Below, piece after piece: positions 25,936 through 40,200 of a stretch of 64,000 bases of DNA. Within the stretch, counting starts at the first letter, position 1. The number at the start of each line of letters is the position of its first letter. This stretch comes from Hippasteria phrygiana (lineage: Eukaryota > Echinodermata > Asteroidea > Valvatida > Goniasteridae): positions 124,001 through 188,000 of the forward strand of contig JAZGUH010000705.1 in assembly GCA_037893225.1 (NCBI GenBank), read 5' to 3'. A program made the position numbers and the translations under genes. Under the pieces are notes generated by a model. It was not told where the DNA came from, did not search any database, and was given only the letters and a program-made list of their open reading frames with translations.

Positions 25936-28021
25936 GCGCCAGATCTAAGCTATCCATACATGTCAAAATTACTGAATCTGGTTGATATTTCATGCAATTA
26001 TGAATGAGTAAAGCAAGTCATACCCCAGGGAATTTGACAGGCATGGAGCAATAAATAGAAGGTAATATGCACACAGATGGTGGCCGGGAAGAAAATAAAC
26101 ATTGCGAGGTTTGAATTTTCTCCACAAATGTTAACTCTAAGAAGCCGCCGATAATTGCAACATGTAGCGCCAGATCTAAGCTATCCATACATGTCCAAAG
26201 TACTGAATTTGGTTGATATTTCATGCAATTATGAATGAGTAAAGCAAGTCCATACCCCAGGGAATTTGACATGCATGGAGCAATAAATAGACGGTAACAT
26301 GTACACAGATGTTGGCCGGAAAGAAAATAAACATTGCGAGGTTTGAATTTTCTCCACAAGTTTTAACTCTAAGAAGCCGCCGATAATTGCAACATGTAGC
26401 GCCAGATCTAAGCTATCCATACATGTCCAAAGTACTGAATTTGGTTGATATTTCATGCAATTATGAATGAGTAAAGCAAGTCCATACCCCAGGGAATTTG
26501 ACATGCATGGAGCAATAAATAGACGGTAACATGTACACAGATGTTGGCCGGAAAGAAAATAAACATTGCGAGGTTTGAATTTTCTCCACAAGTTTTAACT
26601 CTAAGAAGCCGCCGATAATTGCAACATGTAGCGCCAGATCTAAGCTATCCATACATGTCAAAATTACTGAATCTGGTTGATATTTCATGCAATTATGAAT
26701 GAATAAAGCAAGTCCATACCCCAGGGAATTTGACATGCATGGAGCAATAAATAGACGGTAACATGTACACAGATGTTGGCCGGAAAGAAAATAAACATTG
26801 CGAGGTTTGAATTTTCTCCACAAGTTTTAACTCTAGGAAGCCGCCGATGATTGCAACATGTAGCGCCAGATCTAAGCTATCCATACATGTCAAAATTACT
26901 GTATTTGGTTGATATTTCATGCAATTATGAATGAGTAAAGCAAGTCCATACCCCAGGGAATTTGACATGCATGGAGCAATAAATAGACGGTAACATGTAC
27001 ACAGATGTTGGCCGGGAAGAAAATAAACATTGCGAGGTTTGAATTTTCTCCACAAGTGTTAACTCTAAGAAGCCGCCGATAATTGCAACATGTAGCGCCA
27101 GATCTAAGCTATCCATACATGTCAAAATTACTGAATTTGGTTGATATTTCATGCAATTATGAATGAGTAAAGCAAGTCCATACCCCAGGGAATTTGACAG
27201 GCATGGAGCAATAAATAGAAGGTAATATGCACACAGATGTTGGCCGGAAAGAAAATAAACATTGCGAGGTTTGAATTTTCTCCACAAGTTTTAACTCTAA
27301 GAAGCCGCCGATAATTGCAACATGTAGCGCCAGATCTAAACTATCGATACATGTCCAAAGTACTGAATTTGGTTGATATTTCATGCAATTATGAATGAGT
27401 AAAGCAAGTCCATACCCCAGGGAATTTGACATGCATGGAGCAATAAATAGACGGTAACATGTACACAGATGTTGGCCGGAAAGAAAATAAACATTGCGAG
27501 GTTTGAATTTTCTCCACAAGTTTTAACTCTAAGAAGCCGCCGATAATTGCAACATGTAGCGCCAGATCTAAGCTATCCATACATGTCAAAATTACTGAAT
27601 TTGGTTGATATTTCATGCAATTATGAATGAGTAAAGCAAGTCATACCCTAGGGAATTTGACAGGCATGGAGCAATAAATAAAAGGTAATCTGCACACAGA
27701 TGGTGGCCGGGAAGAAAATAAACATTGCGAGGTTTGAATTTTCTCCACAAGTGTTAACTCTAAGAAGCCGCCGATAATTGCAACATGTAGCGCCAGATCT
27801 AAGCTATCGATACATGTCCAAAGTACTGAATTTGGTTGATATTTCATGCAATTATGAATGAGTAAAGCAAGTCCATACCCCAGGGAATTTGACATGCATG
27901 GAGCAATAAATAGACGGTAACATGTACACAGATGTTGGCCGGAAAGAAAATAAACATTGCGAGGTTTGAATTTTCTCCACAAGTTTTAACTCTAAGAAGC
28001 CGCCGATAATTGCAACATGTA
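25936..28021. repeat. Second copy of the 2,086-bp duplication, starting in a hybrid monomer
   Basis: The first monomer, from 25,936, has the left part of one short-form variant (CATACCCCAGGG, AATAGAAGG, TATGCAC) and the right part of another (GGTGGCCGGGAAG, ACAAATGTTAAC). In the upstream copy those two halves belong to two successive monomers. This is the expected product of an in-register exchange. The same hybrid type recurs at 29,411, 30,801, 36,825 and 38,215 (monomer starts). Confidence 0.83.
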
Positions 28022-28483
28022 GCGCCAGATCTAAGCTATCCATACATGTCAAAATTACTGAATCTGGTTGATATTTCATGCAATTATGAATGAGTAAAGC
28101 AAGTCATACCCCAGGGAATTTGACAGGCATGGAGCAATAAATAGAAGGTAATATGCACACAGATGTTGGCCGGAAAGAAAATAAACATTGCGAGGTTTGA
28201 ATTTTCTCCACAAGTTTTAACTCTAAGAAGCCGCCGATAATTGCAACATGTAGCGCCAGATCTAAGCTATCCATACATGTCAAAATTACTGAATTTGGTT
28301 GATATTTCATGCAATTATGAATGAGTAAAGCAAGTCATACCCTGGGGAATTTGACAGGCATGGAGCAATAAATAAAAGGTAATCTGCACACAGATGGTGG
28401 CCGGGAAGAAAATATACATTGCGAGGTTTGAATTTTCTCCACAAATGTTAACTCTAAGAAGCCGCCGATAATTGCAACATGTA

Positions 28484-29873
28484 GCGCCAGATCTAAGCTA
28501 TCCATACATGTCCAAAGTACTGAATTTGGTTGATATTTCATGCAATTATGAATGAGTAAAGCAAGTCCATACCCCAGGGAATTTGACATGCATGGAGCAA
28601 TAAATAGACGGTAACATGTACACAGATGTTGGCCGGAAAGAAAATAAACATTGCGAGGTTTGAATTTTCTCCACAAGTTTTAACTCTAAGAAGCCGCCGA
28701 TAATTGCAACATGTAGCGCCAGATCTAAGCTATCCATACATGTCCAAAGTACTGAATTTGGTTGATATTTCATGCAATTATGAATGAGTAAAGCAAGTCC
28801 ATACCCCAGGGAATTTGACATGCATGGAGCAATAAATAGACGGTAACATGTACACAGATGTTGGCCGGAAAGAAAATAAACATTGCGAGGTTTGAATTTT
28901 CTCCACAAGTTTTAACTCTAAGAAGCCGCCGATAATTGCAACATGTAGCGCCAGATCTAAGCTATCCATACATGTCAAAATTACTGAATTTGGTTGATAT
29001 TTCATGCAATTATGAATGAGTAAAGCAAGTCATACCCTAGGGAATTTGACAGGCATGGAGCAATAAATAAAAGGTAATCTGCACACAGATGGTGGCCGGG
29101 AAGAAAATAAACATTGCGAGGTTTGAATTTTCTCCACAAGTGTTAACTCTAAGAAGCCGCCGATAATTGCAACATGTAGCGCCAGATCTAAGCTATCGAT
29201 ACATGTCCAAAGTACTGAATTTGGTTGATATTTCATGCAATTATGAATGAGTAAAGCAAGTCCATACCCCAGGGAATTTGACATGCATGGAGCAATAAAT
29301 AGACGGTAACATGTACACAGATGTTGGCCGGAAAGAAAATAAACATTGCGAGGTTTGAATTTTCTCCACAAGTTTTAACTCTAAGAAGCCGCCGATAATT
29401 GCAACATGTAGCGCCAGATCTAAGCTATCCATACATGTCAAAATTACTGAATCTGGTTGATATTTCATGCAATTATGAATGAGTAAAGCAAGTCATACCC
29501 CAGGGAATTTGACAGGCATGGAGCAATAAATAGAAGGTAATATGCACACAGATGGTGGCCGGGAAGAAAATAAACATTGCGAGGTTTGAATTTTCTCCAC
29601 AAATGTTAACTCTAAGAAGCCGCCGATAATTGCAACATGTAGCGCCAGATCTAAGCTATCCATACATGTCCAAAGTACTGAATTTGGTTGATATTTCATG
29701 CAATTATGAATGAGTAAAGCAAGTCCATACCCCAGGGAATTTGACATGCATGGAGCAATAAATAGACGGTAACATGTACACAGATGTTGGCCGGAAAGAA
29801 AATAAACATTGCGAGGTTTGAATTTTCTCCACAAGTTTTAACTCTAAGAAGCCGCCGATAATTGCAACATGTA
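28484..29873. repeat. First copy of a 1,390-bp (6-monomer) tandem duplication
   Basis: Six monomers recur at an offset of 1,390 bp in the next block. The order is long form with TCCAAAGTAC, long form, short form with AATAAAAGG, a TATCGATAC monomer, the hybrid short form with ACAAATG, and a long form. It lies inside the 32-monomer duplication and is itself copied about 7.4 kb downstream, so it is the older event. Confidence 0.8.
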
Positions 29874-31263
29874 GCGCCAGATCTAAGCTATCCATACATG
29901 TCCAAAGTACTGAATTTGGTTGATATTTCATGCAATTATGAATGAGTAAAGCAAGTCCATACCCCAGGGAATTTGACATGCATGGAGCAATAAATAGACG
30001 GTAACATGTACACAGATGTTGGCCGGAAAGAAAATAAACATTGCGAGGTTTGAATTTTCTCCACAAGTTTTAACTCTAAGAAGCCGCCGATAATTGCAAC
30101 ATGTAGCGCCAGATCTAAGCTATCCATACATGTCCAAAGTACTGAATTTGGTTGATATTTCATGCAATTATGAATGAGTAAAGCAAGTCCATACCCCAGG
30201 GAATTTGACATGCATGGAGCAATAAATAGACGGTAACATGTACACAGATGTTGGCCGGAAAGAAAATAAACATTGCGAGGTTTGAATTTTCTCCACAAGT
30301 TTTAACTCTAAGAAGCCGCCGATAATTGCAACATGTAGCGCCAGATCTAAGCTATCCATACATGTCAAAATTACTGAATTTGGTTGATATTTCATGCAAT
30401 TATGAATGAGTAAAGCAAGTCATACCCTAGGGAATTTGACAGGCATGGAGCAATAAATAAAAGGTAATCTGCACACAGATGGTGGCCGGGAAGAAAATAA
30501 ACATTGCGAGGTTTGAATTTTCTCCACAAGTGTTAACTCTAAGAAGCCGCCGATAATTGCAACATGTAGCGCCAGATCTAAGCTATCGATACATGTCCAA
30601 AGTACTGAATTTGGTTGATATTTCATGCAATTATGAATGAGTAAAGCAAGTCCATACCCCAGGGAATTTGACATGCATGGAGCAATAAATAGACGGTAAC
30701 ATGTACACAGATGTTGGCCGGAAAGAAAATAAACATTGCGAGGTTTGAATTTTCTCCACAAGTTTTAACTCTAAGAAGCCGCCGATAATTGCAACATGTA
30801 GCGCCAGATCTAAGCTATCCATACATGTCAAAATTACTGAATCTGGTTGATATTTCATGCAATTATGAATGAGTAAAGCAAGTCATACCCCAGGGAATTT
30901 GACAGGCATGGAGCAATAAATAGAAGGTAATATGCACACAGATGGTGGCCGGGAAGAAAATAAACATTGCGAGGTTTGAATTTTCTCCACAAATGTTAAC
31001 TCTAAGAAGCCGCCGATAATTGCAACATGTAGCGCCAGATCTAAGCTATCCATACATGTCCAAAGTACTGAATTTGGTTGATATTTCATGCAATTATGAA
31101 TGAGTAAAGCAAGTCCATACCCCAGGGAATTTGACATGCATGGAGCAATAAATAGACGGTAACATGTACACAGATGTTGGCCGGAAAGAAAATAAACATT
31201 GCGAGGTTTGAATTTTCTCCACAAGTTTTAACTCTAAGAAGCCGCCGATAATTGCAACATGTA
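29874..31263. repeat. Second copy of the 1,390-bp duplication
   Basis: This follows directly and keeps the same monomer order. The match decays in the monomer after 31,264, which carries TCAAAATTAC and GAATCTGG, where the previous copy has TCCAAAGTAC and GAATTTGG. Confidence 0.8.
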
Positions 31264-34200
31264 GCGCCAGATCTAAGCTATCCATACATGTCAAAATTAC
31301 TGAATCTGGTTGATATTTCATGCAATTATGAATGAATAAAGCAAGTCCATACCCCAGGGAATTTGACATGCATGGAGCAATAAATAGACGGTAACATGTA
31401 CACAGATGTTGGCCGGAAAGAAAATAAACATTGCGAGGTTTGAATTTTCTCCACAAGTTTTAACTCTAGGAAGCCGCCGATGATTGCAACATGTAGCGCC
31501 AGATCTAAGCTATCCATACATGTCAAAATTACTGTATTTGGTTGATATTTCATGCAATTATGAATGAGTAAAGCAAGTCCATACCCCAGGGAATTTGACA
31601 TGCATGGAGCAATAAATAGACGGTAACATGTACACAGATGTTGGCCGGAAAGAAAATAAACATTGCGAGGTTTGAATTTTCTCCACAAGTGTTAACTCTA
31701 AGAAGCCGCCGATAATTGCAACATGTAGCGCCAGATCTAAGCTATCCATACATGTCAAAATTACTGAATTTGGTTGATATTTCATGCAATTATGAATGAG
31801 TAAAGCAAGTCCATACCCCAGGGAATTTGACAGGCATGGAGCAATAAATAGAAGGTAATATGCACACAGATGTTGGCCGGAAAGAAAATAAACATTGCGA
31901 GGTTTGAATTTTCTCCACAAGTTTTAACTCTAAGAAGCCGCCGATAATTGCAACATGTAGCGCCAGATCTAAACTATCGATACATGTCCAAAGTACTGAA
32001 TTTGGTTGATATTTCATGCAATTATGAATGAGTAAAGCAAGTCCATACCCCAGGGAATTTGACATGCATGGAGCAATAAATAGACGGTAACATGTACACA
32101 GATGTTGGCCGGAAAGAAAATAAACATTGCGAGGTTTGAATTTTCTCCACAAGTTTTAACTCTAAGAAGCCGCCGATAATTGCAACATGTAGCGCCAGAT
32201 CTAAGCTATCCATACATGTCAAAATTACTGAATTTGGTTGATATTTCATGCAATTATGAATGAGTAAAGCAAGTCATACCCTAGGGAATTTGACAGGCAT
32301 GGAGCAATAAATAAAAGGTAATCTGCACACAGATGGTGGCCGGGAAGAAAATAAACATTGCGAGGTTTGAATTTTCTCCACAAGTGTTAACTCTAAGAAG
32401 CCGCCGATAATTGCAACATGTAGCGCCAGATCTAAGCTATCGATACATGTCCAAAGTACTAAATTTGGTTGATATTTCATGCAATTATGAATGAGTAAAG
32501 CAAGTCCATACCCCAGGGAATTTGACATGCATGGAGCAATAAATAGACGGTAACATGTACACAGATGTTGGCCGGAAAGAAAATAAACATTGCGAGGTTT
32601 GAATTTTCTCCACAAGTTTTAACTCTAAGAAGCCGCCGATAATTGCAACATGTAGCGCCAGATCTAAGCTATCCATACATGTCAAAATTACTGAATCTGG
32701 TTGATATTTCATGCAATTATGAATGAGTAAAGCAAGTCATACCCCAGGGAATTTGACAGGCATGGAGCAATAAATAAAAGGTAATCTGCACACAGATGGT
32801 GGCCGGGAAGAAAATATACATTGCGAGGTTTGAATTTTCTCCACAAATGTTAACTCTAAGAAGCCGCCGATAATTGCAACATGTAGCGCCAGATCTAAGC
32901 TATCCATACATGTCCAAAGTACTGAATTTGGTTGATATTTCATGCAATTATGAATGAGTAAAGCAAGTCCATACCCCAGGGAATTTGACATGCATGGAGC
33001 AATAAATAGACGGTAACATGTACACAGATGTTGGCCGGAAAGAAAATAAACATTGCGAGGTTTGAATTTTCTCCACAAGTTTTAACTCTAAGAAGCCGCC
33101 GATAATTGCAACATGTAGCGCCAGATCTAAGCTATCCATACATGTCCAAAGTACTGAATTTGGTTGATATTTCATGCAATTATGAATGAGTAAAGCAAGT
33201 CCATACCCCAGGGAATTTGACATGCATGGAGCAATAAATAGACGGTAACATGTACACAGATGTTGGCCGGAAAGAAAATAAACATTGCGAGGTTTGAATT
33301 TTCTCCACAAGTTTTAACTCTAAGAAGCCGCCGATAATTGCAACATGTAGCGCCAGATCTAAGCTATCCATACATGTCAAAATTACTGAATCTGGTTGAT
33401 ATTTCATGCAATTATGAATGAATAAAGCAAGTCCATACCCCAGGGAATTTGACATGCATGGAGCAATAAATAGACGGTAACATGTACACAGATGTTGGCC
33501 GGAAAGAAAATAAACATTGCGAGGTTTGAATTTTCTCCACAAGTTTTAACTCTAGGAAGCCGCCGATGATTGCAACATGTAGCGCCAGATCTAAGCTATC
33601 CATACATGTCAAAATTACTGTATTTGGTTTATATTTCATGCAATTATGAATGAGTAAAGCAAGTCCATACCCCAGGGAATTTGACATGCATGGAGCAATA
33701 AATAGAAGGTAATATGTACACAGATGTTGGCCGGAAAGAAAATAAACATTGCGAGGTTTGAATTTTCTCCACAAGTGTTAACTCTAAGAAGCCGCCGATA
33801 ATTGCAACATGTAGCGCCAGATCTAAGCTATCCATACATGTCCAAAGTACTGCATTTGGTTGATATTTCATGCAATTATGAATGAGTAAAGCAAGTCCAT
33901 ACCCCAGGGAATTTGACATGCATGGAGCAATAAATAGACGGTAACATGTACACAGATGTTGGCCGGAAAGAAAATAAACATTGCGAGGTTTGAATTTTCT
34001 CCACAAGTTTTAACTCTAAGAAGCCGCCGATAATTGCAACATGTAGCGCCAGATCTAAGCTATCCATACATGTCAAAATTACTGAATTTGGTTGATATTT
34101 CATGCAATTATGAATGAGTAAAGCAAGTCATACCCCAGGGAATTTGACAGGCATGGAGCAATAAATAGAAGGTAATATGCACACAGATGTTGGCCGGAAA

Positions 34201-34276
34201 GAAAATAAACATTGCGAGGTTTGAATTTTCTCCACAAGTGTTAACTCTAAGAAGCCGCCGATAATTGCAACATGTA

Positions 34277-37200
34277 GCGCCAGATCTAAGCTATCGATAC
34301 ATGTCCAAAGTACTGAATTTGGTTGATATTTCATGCAATTATGAATGAGTAAAGCAAGTCCATACCCCAGGGAATTTGACATGCATGGAGCAATAAATAG
34401 ACGGTAACATGTACACAGATGTTGGCCGGAAAGAAAATAAACATTGCGAGGTTTGAATTTTCTCCACAAGTGTTAACTCTAAGAAGCCGCCGATAATTGC
34501 AACATGTAGCGCCAGATCTAAGCTATCCATACATGTCAAAATTACTGAATTTGGTTGATATTTCATGCAATTATGAATGAGTAAAGCAAGTCCATACCCC
34601 AGGGAATTTGACAGGCATGGAGCAATAAATAGAAGGTAATATGCACACAGATGTTGGCCGGAAAGAAAATAAACATTGCGAGGTTTGAATTTTCTCCACA
34701 AGTTTTAACTCTAAGAAGCCGCCGATAATTGCAACATGTAGCGCCAGATCTAAACTATCGATACATGTCCAAAGTACTGAATTTGGTTGATATTTCATGC
34801 AATTATGAATGAGTAAAGCAAGTCCATACCCCAGGGAATTTGACATGCATGGAGCAATAAATAGACGGTAACATGTACACAGATGTTGGCCGGAAAGAAA
34901 ATAAACATTGCGAGGTTTGAATTTTCTCCACAAGTTTTAACTCTAAGAAGCCGCCGATAATTGCAACATGTAGCGCCAGATCTAAGCTATCCATACATGT
35001 CAAAATTACTGAATTTGGTTGATATTTCATGCAATTATGAATGAGTAAAGCAAGTCATACCCTAGGGAATTTGACAGGCATGGAGCAATAAATAAAAGGT
35101 AATCTGCACACAGATGGTGGCCGGGAAGAAAATAAACATTGCGAGGTTTGAATTTTCTCCACAAGTGTTAACTCTAAGAAGCCGCCGATAATTGCAACAT
35201 GTAGCGCCAGATCTAAGCTATCGATACATGTCCAAAGTACTGAATTTGGTTGATATTTCATGCAATTATGAATGAGTAAAGCAAGTCCATACCCCAGGGA
35301 ATTTGACATGCATGGAGCAATAAATAGACGGTAACATGTACACAGATGTTGGCCGGAAAGAAAATAAACATTGCGAGGTTTGAATTTTCTCCACAAGTTT
35401 TAACTCTAAGAAGCCGCCGATAATTGCAACATGTAGCGCCAGATCTAAGCTATCCATACATGTCAAAATTACTGAATCTGGTTGATATTTCATGCAATTA
35501 TGAATGAGTAAAGCAAGTCATACCCCAGGGAATTTGACAGGCATGGAGCAATAAATAGAAGGTAATATGCACACAGATGTTGGCCGGAAAGAAAATAAAC
35601 ATTGCGAGGTTTGAATTTTCTCCACAAGTTTTAACTCTAAGAAGCCGCCGATAATTGCAACATGTAGCGCCAGATCTAAGCTATCCATACATGTCAAAAT
35701 TACTGAATTTGGTTGATATTTCATGCAATTATGAATGAGTAAAGCAAGTCATACCCTGGGGAATTTGACAGGCATGGAGCAATAAATAAAAGGTAATCTG
35801 CACACAGATGGTGGCCGGGAAGAAAATATACATTGCGAGGTTTGAATTTTCTCCACAAATGTTAACTCTAAGAAGCCGCCGATAATTGCAACATGTAGCG
35901 CCAGATCTAAGCTATCCATACATGTCCAAAGTACTGAATTTGGTTGATATTTCATGCAATTATGAATGAGTAAAGCAAGTCCATACCCCAGGGAATTTGA
36001 CATGCATGGAGCAATAAATAGACGGTAACATGTACACAGATGTTGGCCGGAAAGAAAATAAACATTGCGAGGTTTGAATTTTCTCCACAAGTTTTAACTC
36101 TAAGAAGCCGCCGATAATTGCAACATGTAGCGCCAGATCTAAGCTATCCATACATGTCCAAAGTACTGAATTTGGTTGATATTTCATGCAATTATGAATG
36201 AGTAAAGCAAGTCCATACCCCAGGGAATTTGACATGCATGGAGCAATAAATAGACGGTAACATGTACACAGATGTTGGCCGGAAAGAAAATAAACATTGC
36301 GAGGTTTGAATTTTCTCCACAAGTTTTAACTCTAAGAAGCCGCCGATAATTGCAACATGTAGCGCCAGATCTAAGCTATCCATACATGTCAAAATTACTG
36401 AATTTGGTTGATATTTCATGCAATTATGAATGAGTAAAGCAAGTCATACCCTAGGGAATTTGACAGGCATGGAGCAATAAATAAAAGGTAATCTGCACAC
36501 AGATGGTGGCCGGGAAGAAAATAAACATTGCGAGGTTTGAATTTTCTCCACAAGTGTTAACTCTAAGAAGCCGCCGATAATTGCAACATGTAGCGCCAGA
36601 TCTAAGCTATCGATACATGTCCAAAGTACTGAATTTGGTTGATATTTCATGCAATTATGAATGAGTAAAGCAAGTCCATACCCCAGGGAATTTGACATGC
36701 ATGGAGCAATAAATAGACGGTAACATGTACACAGATGTTGGCCGGAAAGAAAATAAACATTGCGAGGTTTGAATTTTCTCCACAAGTTTTAACTCTAAGA
36801 AGCCGCCGATAATTGCAACATGTAGCGCCAGATCTAAGCTATCCATACATGTCAAAATTACTGAATCTGGTTGATATTTCATGCAATTATGAATGAGTAA
36901 AGCAAGTCATACCCCAGGGAATTTGACAGGCATGGAGCAATAAATAGAAGGTAATATGCACACAGATGGTGGCCGGGAAGAAAATAAACATTGCGAGGTT
37001 TGAATTTTCTCCACAAATGTTAACTCTAAGAAGCCGCCGATAATTGCAACATGTAGCGCCAGATCTAAGCTATCCATACATGTCCAAAGTACTGAATTTG
37101 GTTGATATTTCATGCAATTATGAATGAGTAAAGCAAGTCCATACCCCAGGGAATTTGACATGCATGGAGCAATAAATAGACGGTAACATGTACACAGATG

Positions 37201-40200
37201 TTGGCCGGAAAGAAAATAAACATTGCGAGGTTTGAATTTTCTCCACAAGTTTTAACTCTAAGAAGCCGCCGATAATTGCAACATGTAGCGCCAGATCTAA
37301 GCTATCCATACATGTCCAAAGTACTGAATTTGGTTGATATTTCATGCAATTATGAATGAGTAAAGCAAGTCCATACCCCAGGGAATTTGACATGCATGGA
37401 GCAATAAATAGACGGTAACATGTACACAGATGTTGGCCGGAAAGAAAATAAACATTGCGAGGTTTGAATTTTCTCCACAAGTTTTAACTCTAAGAAGCCG
37501 CCGATAATTGCAACATGTAGCGCCAGATCTAAGCTATCCATACATGTCCAAAGTACTGAATTTGGTTGATATTTCATGCAATTATGAATGAGTAAAGCAA
37601 GTCCATACCCCAGGGAATTTGACATGCATGGAGCAATAAATAGACGGTAACATGTACACAGATGTTGGCCGGAAAGAAAATAAACATTGCGAGGTTTGAA
37701 TTTTCTCCACAAGTTTTAACTCTAAGAAGCCGCCGATAATTGCAACATGTAGCGCCAGATCTAAGCTATCCATACATGTCAAAATTACTGAATTTGGTTG
37801 ATATTTCATGCAATTATGAATGAGTAAAGCAAGTCATACCCTAGGGAATTTGACAGGCATGGAGCAATAAATAAAAGGTAATCTGCACACAGATGGTGGC
37901 CGGGAAGAAAATAAACATTGCGAGGTTTGAATTTTCTCCACAAGTGTTAACTCTAAGAAGCCGCCGATAATTGCAACATGTAGCGCCAGATCTAAGCTAT
38001 CCATACATGTCCAAAGTACTGAATTTGGTTGATATTTCATGCAATTATGAATGAGTAAAGCAAGTCCATACCCCAGGGAATTTGACATGCATGGAGCAAT
38101 AAATAGACGGTAACATGTACACAGATGTTGGCCGGAAAGAAAATAAACATTGCGAGGTTTGAATTTTCTCCACAAGTTTTAACTCTAAGAAGCCGCCGAT
38201 AATTGCAACATGTAGCGCCAGATCTAAGCTATCCATACATGTCAAAATTACTGAATCTGGTTGATATTTCATGCAATTATGAATGAGTAAAGCAAGTCAT
38301 ACCCCAGGGAATTTGACAGGCATGGAGCAATAAATAGAAGGTAATATGCACACAGATGGTGGCCGGGAAGAAAATAAACATTGCGAGGTTTGAATTTTCT
38401 CCACAAATGTTAACTCTAAGAAGCCGCCGATAATTGCAACATGTAGCGCCAGATCTAAGCTATCCATACATGTCCAAAGTACTGAATTTGGTTGATATTT
38501 CATGCAATTATGAATGAGTAAAGCAAGTCCATACCCCAGGGAATTTGACATGCATGGAGCAATAAATAGACGGTAACATGTACACAGATGTTGGCCGGAA
38601 AGAAAATAAACATTGCGAGGTTTGAATTTTCTCCACAAGTTTTAACTCTAAGAAGCCGCCGATAATTGCAACATGTAGCGCCAGATCTAAGCTATCCATA
38701 CATGTCAAAATTACTGAATCTGGTTGATATTTCATGCAATTATGAATGAATAAAGCAAGTCCATACCCCAGGGAATTTGACATGCATGGAGCAATAAATA
38801 GACGGTAACATGTACACAGATGTTGGCCGGAAAGAAAATAAACATTGCGAGGTTTGAATTTTCTCCACAAGTTTTAACTCTAGGAAGCCGCCGATGATTG
38901 CAACATGTAGCGCCAGATCTAAGCTATCCATACATGTCAAAATTACTGTATTTGGTTGATATTTCATGCAATTATGAATGAGTAAAGCAAGTCCATACCC
39001 CAGGGAATTTGACATGCATGGAGCAATAAATAGACGGTAACATGTACACAGATGTTGGCCGGAAAGAAAATAAACATTGCGAGGTTTGAATTTTCTCCAC
39101 AAGTGTTAACTCTAAGAAGCCGCCGATAATTGCAACATGTAGCGCCAGATCTAAGCTATCCATACATGTCAAAATTACTGAATTTGGTTGATATTTCATG
39201 CAATTATGAATGAGTAAAGCAAGTCCATACCCCAGGGAATTTGACAGGCATGGAGCAATAAATAGAAGGTAATATGCACACAGATGTTGGCCGGAAAGAA
39301 AATAAACATTGCGAGGTTTGAATTTTCTCCACAAGTTTTAACTCTAAGAAGCCGCCGATAATTGCAACATGTAGCGCCAGATCTAAACTATCGATACATG
39401 TCCAAAGTACTGAATTTGGTTGATATTTCATGCAATTATGAATGAGTAAAGCAAGTCCATACCCCAGGGAATTTGACATGCATGGAGCAATAAATAGACG
39501 GTAACATGTACACAGATGTTGGCCGGAAAGAAAATAAACATTGCGAGGTTTGAATTTTCTCCACAAGTTTTAACTCTAAGAAGCCGCCGATAATTGCAAC
39601 ATGTAGCGCCAGATCTAAGCTATCCATACATGTCAAAATTACTGAATTTGGTTGATATTTCATGCAATTATGAATGAGTAAAGCAAGTCATACCCTAGGG
39701 AATTTGACAGGCATGGAGCAATAAATAAAAGGTAATCTGCACACAGATGGTGGCCGGGAAGAAAATAAACATTGCGAGGTTTGAATTTTCTCCACAAGTG
39801 TTAACTCTAAGAAGCCGCCGATAATTGCAACATGTAGCGCCAGATCTAAGCTATCGATACATGTCCAAAGTACTAAATTTGGTTGATATTTCATGCAATT
39901 ATGAATGAGTAAAGCAAGTCCATACCCCAGGGAATTTGACATGCATGGAGCAATAAATAGACGGTAACATGTACACAGATGTTGGCCGGAAAGAAAATAA
40001 ACATTGCGAGGTTTGAATTTTCTCCACAAGTTTTAACTCTAAGAAGCCGCCGATAATTGCAACATGTAGCGCCAGATCTAAGCTATCCATACATGTCAAA
40101 ATTACTGAATCTGGTTGATATTTCATGCAATTATGAATGAGTAAAGCAAGTCATACCCCAGGGAATTTGACAGGCATGGAGCAATAAATAAAAGGTAATC

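Larger units (their letters stand above)
26863..34276. repeat. First copy of a 7,414-bp (32-monomer) tandem duplication
   Basis: Thirty-two monomers are repeated in the adjacent block at an exact offset of 7,414 bp. A rare marker, ACTAAATTTGG, sits at 32461 here and at 39875 in the second copy, exactly 7,414 apart. Comparing the copies monomer by monomer through their reverse-strand translation, I saw a single difference besides the junction monomers: TATCGATAC near 30,588 against TATCCATAC in the second copy. The true breakpoint lies inside the first monomer, so limits are good to about 100-200 bp. Confidence 0.9.
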
